This document shows, piece by piece, positions 42,994-53,105 of a stretch of 64,000 nucleotides of DNA. The stretch lies in assembly GCF_009647655.1 (NCBI RefSeq), contig NZ_WJFD01000001.1:3038001-3102000 (forward strand), written 5' to 3'. The notes below the pieces were generated by a model. That model searched no databases. It saw nothing but the letters and a program-made list of their open reading frames with translations, and was not told where the DNA came from. The position numbers and the translations under genes are program-made. The number at the start of each line of letters is the position of its first letter. Position 1 is the first letter of the stretch. Source of the stretch: Chitinophaga sp. SYP-B3965. Its GTDB lineage: Bacteria; Bacteroidota; Bacteroidia; Chitinophagales; Chitinophagaceae.

Positions 42994-44294
42994 AATAAAC
43001 CATTCAGGTACATTTCAATATTCGTGTACTGTTTATCAATTGTATATGCCGAAGCATCTTTTGCATTTTGTACATCCAGTCCGTGTTTCTGCTCCCATTC
43101 ATCTGGCATGCCATCTTCGTCTGTATCCTTTTGTGCTGCCAGTGATTTCAAAACCGGCCAACCACCAGGTTTATCAATAATGCCATCTCCAAAAGTTGTT
43201 TTACCGCTGCTAATCTCCTTTACGATCCTTTCATCTACCGCATCCCTGTGTAAACTGGCGCCTGCACCTTGCAATACTTCTTTATAAGCCATCACAGCAG
43301 ATTGTGGTGGAATCGCTACTACCAGTACCGGTTCTTTTAACCTTACTCCAGCCGGATCATTACACTGCACACCACCTGCCCAGTTATCCGCCGTTACTTT
43401 CTCTGATCCATCCACATAATTTCCCTGTACATAGAATTTTGTAAATGCAGCCGTATCCCATGGGTTCACAATCCTGTCGCGCACATTCTTCTTCGTGGCG
43501 GGACCTGCTTTATAGTAGTTATTTACGATGTTATGATTGCCGCCTTCTCCCCCATACAAACTATTATACGCCCAGTTGAAGATCACGTTATTCCTGAAAT
43601 CCACTACTTCCTTTGCGGGTTCGTGTGTATAACGGGAACCGCAGAAACGGGGATTCCTGCTGGTATTGCTGGCAAGTATGTTATGATGAAAACTGGCGCC
43701 CTGCCCACCCCATATTCCTCCGTAACCATGTTCTCCTTTTGGATGCACGGAGCTGCGAAGGCTCTCTGAAATGATGCTCCATTGTAAAGTAAATTCCTTG
43801 TTGTCATAGAATGAAGCGCATTCATCCACAGCCCAGCTCATGGAACAATGATCTATCATAATGCGCTTATTGCCGATGCCGTTAAATGCATCGTCCGCCT
43901 GTTTCTTTTCATCTCCTAAACGGAAACGCATATAACGGATGATCACATTATCCGCATGGATGGAAACGGTATAATCCCTGATGCAGATACCGTCTCCGGG
44001 GGCAGATTGACCAGCGATGGTACAATTGCCGGTATTGATCCTCAGGGGAGATTGCAGTGCAATAGTGCCGGAAACTGCAAACACGATCATACGGGGAAAC
44101 GTGGCATTGATGGCCTCCCGCAAACTACCCGGCCCGTTATCATTAAGATTACGCACGATCAGTACTTTGCCGCCTCTTCCTCCGGTAGTATTCCTGCCAA
44201 AACCTTCAGCGCCAGGAAAAGCTGGTTGTGCAGACGCACAACCAGGGATGATAATTACCAGAATTAGTGAAAAAAATAAGCCCTTAATATCCAT
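42990..44294 (-). CDS. Pectate lyase, PL1 family
   Basis: A 434-residue secreted right-handed beta-helix lyase that cuts homogalacturonan by beta-elimination, leaving unsaturated ends. It has a signal with a possible lipobox (VIIIPGC, Cys at about 19), so it may be a surface lipoprotein. Family features: AQPAFPGAEGFGRNTTGGRG, NLNDNGPGSLREAINATFPR, IAGQSAPGDGICIRD, MRFRLGDEKKQADDAFNG, IMIDHCSMSWAVDECASFYD and RNPRFCGSRYTHEPAKEVVD (region of the PL1 catalytic Arg). The C-terminus includes a Ca-binding-like DTDEDGMPDEWEQKHGLDVQ. It overlaps SusD upstream by 11 bp and GH28 downstream by 4 bp. Confidence 0.94.
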   Translation of the reverse strand: MDIKGLFFSLILVIIIPGCASAQPAFPGAEGFGRNTTGGRGGKVLIVRNLNDNGPGSLREAINATFPRMIVFAVSGTIALQSPLRINTGNCTIAGQSAPGDGICIRDYTVSIHADNVIIRYMRFRLGDEKKQADDAFNGIGNKRIMIDHCSMSWAVDECASFYDNKEFTLQWSIISESLRSSVHPKGEHGYGGIWGGQGASFHHNILASNTSRNPRFCGSRYTHEPAKEVVDFRNNVIFNWAYNSLYGGEGGNHNIVNNYYKAGPATKKNVRDRIVNPWDTAAFTKFYVQGNYVDGSEKVTADNWAGGVQCNDPAGVRLKEPVLVVAIPPQSAVMAYKEVLQGAGASLHRDAVDERIVKEISSGKTTFGDGIIDKPGGWPVLKSLAAQKDTDEDGMPDEWEQKHGLDVQNAKDASAYTIDKQYTNIEMYLNGLL

Positions 44295-46029
44295 AGTCCT
44301 GTTTCAAATTCGGGTTAGCATCCAGTACCGATTGAGCGATCGGCAACAGTTCACTTTTACCTGTTTTAAACTCTATAGCATAATATCTGATGATAGTAGT
44401 ATTGATAGCCGTTCCGAACCAGGCTACGGCAGTATAGCCTGTGGGAGCAGGTGTTACAGTTGCTTTATAAAATGATCCTGCCCAAACAAGGTCAGCCGAG
44501 TTGTTCCTGAAATACATGGTTTGCGGCAAAGTATTGTAGGGTGCAGTTCTGGCAGACATAGCAGTTAATGCAGTTTTGGTATCCGCGATCTTTGTGGCCA
44601 GCAGGTTCCAGCGGATCAGATCATATTTCCTGATCCCTTCCCCGCCAAATTCCAGCAGCCTTTCTTTTACGATGGCATTAAAGAAATCTGCATAAGCTGT
44701 AGGTGTTGTGCCTATAGGATTGGTGCCATAAGCACGTTTCCTCACTTCTTCAAATGCACTTATTGCAGTAGCGGATGGACCATTATTCAATTCATTATCT
44801 GCTTCTGCATACATCAGCAATACATCTGAGAAACGGATCAGCGGCCAGTTCAATCCAAAGTATTGTGCCACAGAAGTTACGGATACGGGGTTGGTGATCC
44901 AGTCCCGGCGGAACTTTCCATCCACCATCGTTTGTAACGGGCGGCCTGCCTTATTCAGTGTGGTAGTAAGATCATAAGGTGCGCAAGTAACATCCCTGCG
45001 GCTATCCACCGAATCAAAGGCATAGAAATAAGTGGGCAGGATGGTTAATGCACCATTCCCAACAGTACCAAATCTTGGCCCATTGTAATAACCCATTTTA
45101 CTATCGCCTGTTGCACTGTTGGCACCAGCCATCGCCACTTCAAAGATGATCTCTCCTGCAGGGTCTAATCTGTGCGCGCAGAGATTATCTTTAAATAAAG
45201 CCTGAAAGCTGGTATTGAGACTATGATCTGTACGATGCTGCATGATCTCATTACACTCTGTGCGTGCTATTTCATAAAACGTTTTATAGTTGGCAGGGCG
45301 TTCCATTTGCTTTGATAAGCGCAGGGAATATCCGCCGCGGGTGAGTGCGATCTTAGCACGCATGGCTCTCACAGCCCCTTGTGTGATCCTTTCATCCCTT
45401 GTACCGGCAGCTGTTCTCCAGGGAACCAGCGGAGCCGCAACCGCCAGGTCGTTTAATATGTGATCATAGATCGTATCCCTGTTTGTTTTTGCAGGGTACA
45501 GATCTGTTTCAAAAATAGCCGGTTGAAAATGTGCCGGTACATCTCCCCAGTTGCGGATCAGCTCATAATAGAACTGCGCACGAAGGGTCAATGATTCTCC
45601 ATGCAGGCGCTGCAACTCTTTCTTTTCTGTTTCTGTTCCATTTGTGTACTGCTCCATCTTTGGAATATAGTAGATGCAGAGGTTCGCTCTTTCTATTCCG
45701 TTATATAACTGGCTGAAAGGTTGTGCCAGCTGTGAGTTGTTAGGTGTTACATTATAATGCGCAATATCCCTCCGCTCATTATCCGGATAAGGTGTACCCC
45801 CCTGCCCCATCATTTCATCACTGTCATAAGCGTAATACATATTCACGCGGATACCATACACCTGGTCTCCGGTTAATGCGCCATATGTACCCAGCACTGC
45901 CATCCTTGCATTCACCACGTTGGAGAAGGTGATGGCAGGATCAAAAGAAGACACCGGCGCCACTTCCAGGTAGTTCTTACAGGCAGCCAGGCAAATTGTA
46001 ATAAGTATAATGATATATCTGATTTTCAT
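44284..46029 (-). CDS. SusD/RagB-family lipoprotein of the pectin locus
   Basis: A 581-residue SusD-like binding lipoprotein. The lipobox is CLAAC with Cys at about 17, then KNYLEVAPVSSFDPAITFSN. TPR-like helices are seen at SLTLRAQFYYELIRNWGDVP, the family hallmark for this position, and the C-terminal segment NAIVKERLLEFGGEGIRKYD LIRWNLL (split) is the conserved EER..EF..EG.R..DL.RW block. It sits after SusC (12 bp) and before the pectate lyase (overlap of 11 bp), forming one transcription unit. It should bind homogalacturonan oligosaccharides, inferred from the enzymes alongside. Confidence 0.94.
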   Translation of the reverse strand: MKIRYIIILITICLAACKNYLEVAPVSSFDPAITFSNVVNARMAVLGTYGALTGDQVYGIRVNMYYAYDSDEMMGQGGTPYPDNERRDIAHYNVTPNNSQLAQPFSQLYNGIERANLCIYYIPKMEQYTNGTETEKKELQRLHGESLTLRAQFYYELIRNWGDVPAHFQPAIFETDLYPAKTNRDTIYDHILNDLAVAAPLVPWRTAAGTRDERITQGAVRAMRAKIALTRGGYSLRLSKQMERPANYKTFYEIARTECNEIMQHRTDHSLNTSFQALFKDNLCAHRLDPAGEIIFEVAMAGANSATGDSKMGYYNGPRFGTVGNGALTILPTYFYAFDSVDSRRDVTCAPYDLTTTLNKAGRPLQTMVDGKFRRDWITNPVSVTSVAQYFGLNWPLIRFSDVLLMYAEADNELNNGPSATAISAFEEVRKRAYGTNPIGTTPTAYADFFNAIVKERLLEFGGEGIRKYDLIRWNLLATKIADTKTALTAMSARTAPYNTLPQTMYFRNNSADLVWAGSFYKATVTPAPTGYTAVAWFGTAINTTIIRYYAIEFKTGKSELLPIAQSVLDANPNLKQDYGY

Positions 46030-46040
46030 GGTGCTGTCTT

Positions 46041-49000
46041 TTATAATGAAAGATTTAGCCCTAAAAGGAATGAACGGCTGCGGGGATAGGCAGAAAAGTC
46101 AACCCCTGGCGTTACCCCACTGGCACGCCGTGTACTCACTTCAGGATCATAACCGGAATATTTCGTCCAGATGGCCAGGTTGTTTACAGTGCCATAGATA
46201 CGGAGGGTTTGCATCCGCATCTTCTTCAGTAAAGAAGGTGGTAATGTATAACCCAGCGAAATATTATTCACCCGTAAGAAGGAACCATCTTCCACTGCCC
46301 AGGAATGTGCAATGAAAGAAGCTGCCTGTGTACCGGGCCGCCAGATCTTCGCATTCTTATTCAGTTCAGCCAGTGCTACCGGATCTGTCACCACTTCTCC
46401 CCTGTCATTGATCGTTCTCCAGCGATCATTCATGATGGCCAGCATATTGGAGTTATTGGTATATCCACTGGTGAATTCCAGCCTGTTGGCATTGAACACA
46501 TCATTGCCTACCTGGAAGTTCACAAACACACTCAGGTCAAATTGTTTGTAAGAGAATTGCTGGCTGAGGCCACCGAAGAATTTAGGCTGCGCCACACCAA
46601 TTACCTTCCTGTCTTTTTCTGTGATCACACTATCTCCGTTCAGGTCTTTGAATTTGAGCGTACCGGGTTGCGGTGGTGTGGAAGTGATGCTGTTATTACT
46701 GGGTACTCCCTTTTTCAATGTGTATACCCTGGTAGCAGCGTCGTAATCGAAATCGTCTATTTTATAAAAACCATCTGTTTCCAATCCCCAGATAGCACCT
46801 ACCGGATCACCTACCCGTACAATGTAATCTGCCGTGGCATTTGTTGGGTGGAACCATCCGGAGTTTTGCAGGTATCCGTTCACTTGTTTAGCAGCGAGCC
46901 GGTCTACTGTATTCTTATTGAAGGAGATATTGAAATTGAGGTTCCAGTTAAAATCTTTTTGCTGAATAGGAATGGCATTCACCTGGAATTCCATGCCCTT
47001 ATTGGTAGTAGCCCCTACGTTCTGCATTTGCTTGTCGTAACCCAGTGTAGGAGAAATGGGTGCTGCTACCAGCAGATTGTCTGTGGTATTTTTGTAGAAG
47101 TCTGCATTGAATACAACCCTTCCGTTCCAGAGTGCAAGGTCAAGACCAATATTGCGGGAAATAGTACTTTCCCACAGCAGGTCCAGATTAGCTAATGCTA
47201 CAGGCGCCAGCGCTGCCACCACCTGCTCATTCAATCCGTATTGCGGGAACGAAACAGATGACTGTATAGCACTGTACTGCATCTGGTAAAGGAAATCATT
47301 AATGCGGTTATTTCCCGCCTTACCATATGCCGCGCGCACCTTCAGATCACTCACCGGACCAAGTTGGTCCTTCAGAAAATCTTCGTTGGAGATGCGCCAG
47401 GCAATGGAACCAGAGGGGAAATAACCCCATTTATTTGCTGCAGCGAATTTAGAGGAGCCATCTCCCCGCATCGAAAATGCCAGCAAATATTTTTTATCAT
47501 AAGCATAATTTATCCTGCCAAAAAGAGATACCAGCCGGCTGGTGAGTTCAGTGGTCACTGGTTTGGGCTGTTGCACACCCTGTGGCGCAGAGCCCAGGTT
47601 CATATTCGCCAATGCCCATTCCGGTGTGATACCTGCCGGGAAATAACGTGTTTCAATAGTACTGGTATTCATCCTGCTTTCATAGATCTCATGCCCTACC
47701 AGCACCGTGATCTCATTCCTTTTAGAAAAGTCGCCTCCCAGTTGTGCATTGCTGAAGGTGAGCACATTGGAATTATTCAACGTTACCTTTTTAATGTTCT
47801 GCAACATGGCAAGTGGTGTATTACCATATTGTCGCGCATTTGAGGTAAGCGTATCATCAAAGAACCTTCTTTCTTCTGTGTTCAGGTCATAACCAAAAGT
47901 ACTCCGGAAGCTCAGGAACTTTGTAAGTTCAATATTGACATAACCGCTGAGGTTAAGGATATCACTGATGTTCTTTCGGTATTCTGCTTCATTGAGCAGG
48001 ATGGGATTACCCAGGCTGAGACTGTTCGCATTTGTTTCCAGCCAGTATTCCTGGTCAAAATCATCTATCCCCAATCCTCTCATCAACAAAGGACGGTATT
48101 TGAGACTGTGCCGCAACCTGTTGGTGGCAGAAGAACCTTCATTGGTAGTACCGGCTCCATTCACCACCGTATGATTGTAACGGGTATTAAAACCTACTTT
48201 GATCATCTTGTTCAGCGTATGATCAAACTTGAAGCTGGCCAGTTTTCTGTCGAAATCAGATTGCAGCATGATGCCTTCTTCTGTATTGGATGTAAGGCTG
48301 AGATTGTATTGTGTGGAAGCGTTGCCGCCATTCACACTTACATTATGTGTTTGCATTAATGCCTTGCCGCCAAACATTTCATCCTGCCAGTCTGCGAAGG
48401 GTACATTTTTGTAATTAGCCAGTGTATCCCAGGTGGTACCATAAGCTCTGGCAAAAGCAGTACTGTCTGCCACAACGCCGCGTGTTCTTTCATACCAGTA
48501 AGTAACAAAGTCATAAGGCTTCATCACTTCCAGTTTGTTAGCCAGTTTACGGAAGCCCATAAAACCGCTGTAGTTGAGGGTGGTTTTGGCATTCCTTCCA
48601 CCTTTGGTAGTGATGATCACTACGCCATTGGCACCTCTTGCACCATAAATAGCAGTAGTGGATGCATCTTTTAATACATCAATGGAAGCAATGTCCTGCG
48701 GGGAAATAGAGGAAAGTGCATTTTCTACCTGCACACCATCTATTACATACAGCGGAGAATTATCCTGCGTAATAGAACCGCCACCTCTTACACGGATCAT
48801 TACATCTGCATTGGGTGATCCTTCAGAGCCGGTTACCTGCACGCCGGCCAGTCGTCCTGTAAGTGCCTGTGCAGCAGAGTTAATAGGGATGTCTTTGATC
48901 TGTTTTGCATTGACAGATGAAACAGAACCGGTAAGGTCCCCCCGCCTGGCAGTGCCATAACCAATGATCACAACATCATTCAGGGAAGAGGCTTCTTCAG

Positions 49001-49286
49001 TCAGTTCTATATTAATTACACTACGGCCATTTACTTTTGTCTCTACTGTCTTAAAGCCCATAAATCGGAAAACGAGAACGGGGTCTCCGGAGGCAGGTAC
49101 ATCCAGGCTATAATTGCCTGCTGCATCTGAGGAAACACCAGTTTTAGTGTTCTTGATCTGAATCGTTACACCTCCCAAAGCGCCGGTACCGGTGGCCGTA
49201 ACCTGGCCGGTGATCTTACGGGTTTGCGCCATAGCGGGAACTGCAATTATCAGAAAAAGCAACAACGTGGGTAATATCAGTTTCAT
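46041..49286 (-). CDS. SusC/RagA-family transporter of the pectin locus
   Basis: A 1081-residue TonB-linked outer membrane transporter. Signal peptide MKLILPTLLLFLIIAVPAMA, then a carboxypeptidase-like domain (RKITGQVTATGTGALGGVTI, DAAGNYSLDVPASGDPVL), the plug (IIGYGTARRGDLTGSVSSVN, GSPNADVMIRVRGGGSITQD, YGARGANGVVIITTKGGRNA) and a barrel ending SFLLGLNLSL. Unlike the SusC at 15418 there is no STN domain, in line with control by the divergent LacI-type regulator instead of an ECF sigma factor. It is the first gene of the pectin operon and would import oligogalacturonides with its SusD partner. Confidence 0.95.
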   Translation of the reverse strand: MKLILPTLLLFLIIAVPAMAQTRKITGQVTATGTGALGGVTIQIKNTKTGVSSDAAGNYSLDVPASGDPVLVFRFMGFKTVETKVNGRSVINIELTEEASSLNDVVIIGYGTARRGDLTGSVSSVNAKQIKDIPINSAAQALTGRLAGVQVTGSEGSPNADVMIRVRGGGSITQDNSPLYVIDGVQVENALSSISPQDIASIDVLKDASTTAIYGARGANGVVIITTKGGRNAKTTLNYSGFMGFRKLANKLEVMKPYDFVTYWYERTRGVVADSTAFARAYGTTWDTLANYKNVPFADWQDEMFGGKALMQTHNVSVNGGNASTQYNLSLTSNTEEGIMLQSDFDRKLASFKFDHTLNKMIKVGFNTRYNHTVVNGAGTTNEGSSATNRLRHSLKYRPLLMRGLGIDDFDQEYWLETNANSLSLGNPILLNEAEYRKNISDILNLSGYVNIELTKFLSFRSTFGYDLNTEERRFFDDTLTSNARQYGNTPLAMLQNIKKVTLNNSNVLTFSNAQLGGDFSKRNEITVLVGHEIYESRMNTSTIETRYFPAGITPEWALANMNLGSAPQGVQQPKPVTTELTSRLVSLFGRINYAYDKKYLLAFSMRGDGSSKFAAANKWGYFPSGSIAWRISNEDFLKDQLGPVSDLKVRAAYGKAGNNRINDFLYQMQYSAIQSSVSFPQYGLNEQVVAALAPVALANLDLLWESTISRNIGLDLALWNGRVVFNADFYKNTTDNLLVAAPISPTLGYDKQMQNVGATTNKGMEFQVNAIPIQQKDFNWNLNFNISFNKNTVDRLAAKQVNGYLQNSGWFHPTNATADYIVRVGDPVGAIWGLETDGFYKIDDFDYDAATRVYTLKKGVPSNNSITSTPPQPGTLKFKDLNGDSVITEKDRKVIGVAQPKFFGGLSQQFSYKQFDLSVFVNFQVGNDVFNANRLEFTSGYTNNSNMLAIMNDRWRTINDRGEVVTDPVALAELNKNAKIWRPGTQAASFIAHSWAVEDGSFLRVNNISLGYTLPPSLLKKMRMQTLRIYGTVNNLAIWTKYSGYDPEVSTRRASGVTPGVDFSAYPRSRSFLLGLNLSL

Positions 49287-49397
49287 ATGTGGAAGGGTTG
49301 ATAAAATAAAATCGGTTACGTGGAAACACCTTGCTTACTGTTTAACAATGCTACACCATAAAGTGTCAACTACACAATATATGCGTAACTTTATTTA

Positions 49398-49423
49398 TGC
49401 AATCGTTCCCGATAACGATTGCA
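49398..49423. promoter_or_regulatory. LacI-type operator between the pectin SusC and the regulator gene
   Basis: TGCAATCGTT (49398-49407) and AACGATTGCA (49414-49423) are perfect 10-bp inverted arms around CCCGAT. The site lies 112 bp before SusC and 80 bp before the regulator start, so one repressor dimer could control both divergent genes. The assignment to the neighbouring LacI protein is inference. Confidence 0.65.
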
Positions 49424-49503
49424 AAGGGTGGAAAAAACCCATTTAACTCATTAAATTTCTTATTTTAGTTATCCACGTAAAGCAGACAGACCTATCAACC
49501 AAG

Positions 49504-50535
49504 ATGAAATTCGATGATGTAATAACGATTAAGGATATCGCCAAGGCGCTAAACCTTTCCACTTCAACGGTATCCCGCGCCCTGCGCGGACGGTACGAGA
49601 TATCTGCGGAAACAAAGAAGATGGTACTGGAATATGCAGAGCGCATGAACTACAGGCCCAACCTTATTGCACTGAGCCTGAAGGAACAACGCAGCAAAGC
49701 CATCGGTATCGTAGTTTCAGAGATTGCCAACAACTTCTTTTCACAAGCTATTAACGGTATTGAATCCATTGCTTACAACAGGGGTTATCACGTTATTATT
49801 ACGCAAAGCCACGAGAGCCGCGACAGGGAAATGGTGAATGTGCAGCATCTCGTGTCCCGCAATGTGGACGGGCTTCTGCTGTCTTTTTCCTGCGAAACCA
49901 CAGACATTTCTTACCTCAACCAATTGCATGAAAAAGGTTTTCCCATCGTGCAGTTCGACAGGGTGATGGAAGAGCTTGATACCCATAAGGTAATAGCAGA
50001 TAACTACCAGGGCGCCTTCCATGCTACAGAACATCTGATCTCCCAGGGCTTCAGGAAAATAGGGCATATCACCAGTACCATCAACCTGAATATCACACGG
50101 GAAAGGTTACAGGGGTATAAAGATGCCCTGCAAAAACACGGCATTCCCTATGATGATGAACTGGTAAAACATTGCAATCGCGGCGGCATGATCTATGACG
50201 AAGTAGAGGAAGCTGTAGAGAGCTTATTTATCAATAAAGGTAAGATTGACGCTTTATTTACAGCAGGTGATCGGCTAACAACCGTATGCCTGAGTGCGCT
50301 GAAAAATGTGCAGAATAAATATAAACAGGTGGGTTTCATTGGGTTCACCAATACCAACCTGGCAGATCTTTTTACGCCGCCTGTAAGTGTGGTCCGGCAA
50401 CCGGCATTTGAGATCGGGCAAAGGGCTACGGAATTACTGATAGAAATGATAGAAAGCAGGAAACCCGTTACGGTATTTGAGCAGGAAGTATTATCCAGCC
50501 ACCTTATTATCCGTGATTCCTCTAAACCGCTCTAA
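49504..50535 (+). CDS. LacI-family transcriptional regulator of pectin genes
   Basis: A 343-residue regulator. The N-terminal HTH is ITIKDIAKALNLSTSTVSRA LRGR (about 8-32, hallmark TVSRALRG), followed by the hinge ETKKMVLEYAERMNYRPNLI. The periplasmic-binding-protein-like effector domain runs to the end, with GIVVSEIANNFFSQAINGIE, IIITQSHES-type strand VIITQSHESRDREMVNVQHL, VQFDRVMEELDTHKVIADNY, and VSVVRQPAFEIGQRATELLI. The effector is probably a galacturonate-related sugar acid, judging by the adjacent operon. It is divergent from SusC and its last 4 bp overlap the opposing permease gene. Confidence 0.93.
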   Translation: MKFDDVITIKDIAKALNLSTSTVSRALRGRYEISAETKKMVLEYAERMNYRPNLIALSLKEQRSKAIGIVVSEIANNFFSQAINGIESIAYNRGYHVIITQSHESRDREMVNVQHLVSRNVDGLLLSFSCETTDISYLNQLHEKGFPIVQFDRVMEELDTHKVIADNYQGAFHATEHLISQGFRKIGHITSTINLNITRERLQGYKDALQKHGIPYDDELVKHCNRGGMIYDEVEEAVESLFINKGKIDALFTAGDRLTTVCLSALKNVQNKYKQVGFIGFTNTNLADLFTPPVSVVRQPAFEIGQRATELLIEMIESRKPVTVFEQEVLSSHLIIRDSSKPL

Positions 50536-52940
50536 TCCATTTTCAGGCTGTTCACCGGGTTACTGTACCCTGCCCTGATGGCCTGGTAACTGACAGTACA
50601 CAAAGCAATCAATACAGCAATGATACCCGCAATGCCAAAAACCCACCAGCTGATATTGATACGGTAAGCAAAGTCATTCAACCAGTTATATACAGCAAAC
50701 CAGGCAATGGGCCAGGCGATGAGGTTGGCAATGATCACCAGCTTTACAAAGTCTTTGCTCATCATGGTCACAATATTCTGCACCGTGGCACCCAATACTT
50801 TCCGGATGCCGATCTCTTTCAGCCTTCTTTCCGCGGCATGAGATGCCAGTCCGAATAAACCCAGGCAGGAAATGATAATAGCCAGTATGGCCAGGATCAA
50901 CACTACAGTACTCACCTGTTTATCAGACTGATAGATCTTTGCAAAATGCTGGTCCAGGAAATAGGGATCAAAAGGATGGCCTACCACATGTTTGTTCCAA
51001 ATCGTTTCTACCAAAGCCATGGATTCTTTGATCTTATTCCCGTTGAGTTTGATGGCCATTTCACTGTAACCCCAATCCTTCTGTGAAAACATCATCAGGG
51101 TTTCTATCTTATGATGAAGCGTATTAAAATTGAAGTCTTTTGTAATACCCACTATCCTCCCGGAGGAATCCATACCACCATATCCAAACATTTTCCCTAC
51201 GAGGGATTCCATCGTGGCGCCTTTCTTTTCTTCTTTCAATAACTCTTTGGCCAGCGTTTCATTGATGATATATTCTTTGGCATTGTTGGCCACATCTTTT
51301 GAAAAGTCTGCACCTGCGATTATCGGTATCTTATATAATTTGATGAAATCCTTATCTACCACTACACCGGATGTGGCTAAATTACGCACAGGGCCATTTC
51401 CATGAAAGTTCACACCGCCCTGGTGTATATTAGCGCCCAATCTTTGCTGGGAAGCAGATACAGCAGTGATCAGGGAACTTCCCAGCAACTCCTGTTTCAT
51501 CGCATCATACCTGCCGTTTGTTTCGCTATCCAGTTTCAGCAATAGTATTTGATCACCATTAAATCCACGGTCCTTTGTTTGCATAAAATGCAATTGCTTC
51601 AGCGCAAATACAGTGGCAATAATGAGGAATACGGCCGCGGTGAATTGCACTACTACTAATGCATTCCTTAAATTCCCCTTGTTCCTGCCAGATTGTATGG
51701 AGCCTTTCAATACTTTCACCGGTTCAAAGGAAGAAAGATATCCTGCCGGGTAAAGCCCTGCCAATATACCTAACAGCACAGTACCGCCCACTACCACTCC
51801 AAATACTTTCCAGTTGGTGAATAAAGGAAAATGTAAGGCCCGCTCACTAAAATTCGATACAAGTGGCAAGGTGAACCATACTACCAGCAAAGCAAAGATC
51901 AATGCAATGAAGGATAACATCACAGATTCTCCGATGAACTGCCAGGCCAGCTGTGAACGGTGCGCGCCAATAGATTTCCGGATCCCTACTTCCTTTGCCC
52001 TTTCCGCAGACCTTGCAGTAGAAAGGTTCATGAAGTTGATGCAGGCAATGATGAGGATCATCACGCCTATGATAAAGAAGATATAAGTATACCGTTTATC
52101 GAACTTCTGGAAATTGATGTAATCATGTGTAATATTAGTAGAACCGGCATGTACATCCGGCAGCGATTGCAGGAATAATTCATACCCTTTCCACCTGTCA
52201 TCCATTGCCATATGTTCTTTCAGGAAAGCAGGGAATTTATTAGTCATCCCGGCGATATTGGCATGGGGCGCCAGTTCCAGGTACGTGGTCACCCAATTGC
52301 CTCCCCAGTTCTTTTCCCATTCCGGATTATACCGCGTACTAAAAGGGATCAACGCATCAAATTGAAAATGTGATTCAGCGGGTATTTTTATCACACCTGT
52401 TACATGTAGAACAACGGTATCTCCTATATTCTTTACGATGGTTTTGCCTATAGGATCAACTTCTCCGAACATCTTTACCGCTGTTTCTTCAGACAGGATA
52501 ATGCTGCCGGGTTTCATCAACGCAGTTCCTTTGTCTCCTGCAGTAAGTTTAAAATTAAACAGCTGCAGAAAAGTAGAATCTACTAAAAGTGATCTCTTCA
52601 GGAATATTCTTTTCTCTCCGTAATTAATATCCAGGCCATCATTTGGTGATACCCTGACAAAGTTGACCACTTCAGGAAACTCCCGCTTCAACGCCGTGGC
52701 CATAGGATACATGCTCAGCGCAACATTCTGCGGCGCTACCATACCTTCCCATTTCTGCACTTCGCACAACCTGTAAATGTTCTTTGTATGCTGACTGTCG
52801 AACCCCTTTTCGTAGGTAACAAACAACATGATCATAATACACGAAGCCATGCCAATGGCAAGGCCGGTGATATTGATGAAGGAGAATGTTTTGTTCTTTA
52901 AGAGATTACGCCAGGCAATGCGGAGGTAATTACGGAACAT
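50532..52940 (-). CDS. FtsX/MacB-type ABC transporter permease
   Basis: An 802-residue inner membrane protein with two MacB periplasmic-core plus FtsX repeats, the form common in Bacteroidota. The start MFRNYLRIAWRNLLKNKTFS is the family signature. TM segments: INITGLAIGMASCIMIMLFV near the N-terminus, FFIIGVMILIIACINFMNLS, SVMLSFIALIFALLVVWFTL, VVQFTAAVFLIIATVFALKQ, LAILAIIISCLGLFGLAS, LVIIANLIAWPIAWFAVYN and GIAGIIAVLIALCTVSYQ. The sequence AERAKEVGIRKSIGAHRSQL recurs as AERRLKEIGIRKVLGATVQN, one per repeat. No ATPase gene lies next to it. Such permeases act in mechanical export or lipoprotein/toxin resistance; the exact role is not known. It is a stand-alone gene. Confidence 0.9.
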   Translation of the reverse strand: MFRNYLRIAWRNLLKNKTFSFINITGLAIGMASCIMIMLFVTYEKGFDSQHTKNIYRLCEVQKWEGMVAPQNVALSMYPMATALKREFPEVVNFVRVSPNDGLDINYGEKRIFLKRSLLVDSTFLQLFNFKLTAGDKGTALMKPGSIILSEETAVKMFGEVDPIGKTIVKNIGDTVVLHVTGVIKIPAESHFQFDALIPFSTRYNPEWEKNWGGNWVTTYLELAPHANIAGMTNKFPAFLKEHMAMDDRWKGYELFLQSLPDVHAGSTNITHDYINFQKFDKRYTYIFFIIGVMILIIACINFMNLSTARSAERAKEVGIRKSIGAHRSQLAWQFIGESVMLSFIALIFALLVVWFTLPLVSNFSERALHFPLFTNWKVFGVVVGGTVLLGILAGLYPAGYLSSFEPVKVLKGSIQSGRNKGNLRNALVVVQFTAAVFLIIATVFALKQLHFMQTKDRGFNGDQILLLKLDSETNGRYDAMKQELLGSSLITAVSASQQRLGANIHQGGVNFHGNGPVRNLATSGVVVDKDFIKLYKIPIIAGADFSKDVANNAKEYIINETLAKELLKEEKKGATMESLVGKMFGYGGMDSSGRIVGITKDFNFNTLHHKIETLMMFSQKDWGYSEMAIKLNGNKIKESMALVETIWNKHVVGHPFDPYFLDQHFAKIYQSDKQVSTVVLILAILAIIISCLGLFGLASHAAERRLKEIGIRKVLGATVQNIVTMMSKDFVKLVIIANLIAWPIAWFAVYNWLNDFAYRINISWWVFGIAGIIAVLIALCTVSYQAIRAGYSNPVNSLKMD

Positions 52941-53105
52941 AGATTTCAGGTTATAACACCAAGGGCTTCAAATTAAATACCATAGTACAAATATATTGAA
53001 AACCAACTGTTTACAATATTCAGATTGTCCGCTTTTAGTACAGTGTCCGTTCGATTATGAACAAATTACAAGACAAGTCTGTTCTTTAGTTAAAATTGAT
53101 ATGCT

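Noticed and set aside
46305-47195. 296-aa plus-strand frame inside the pectin SusC
   Set aside because: Antisense shadow of a well-supported barrel protein.
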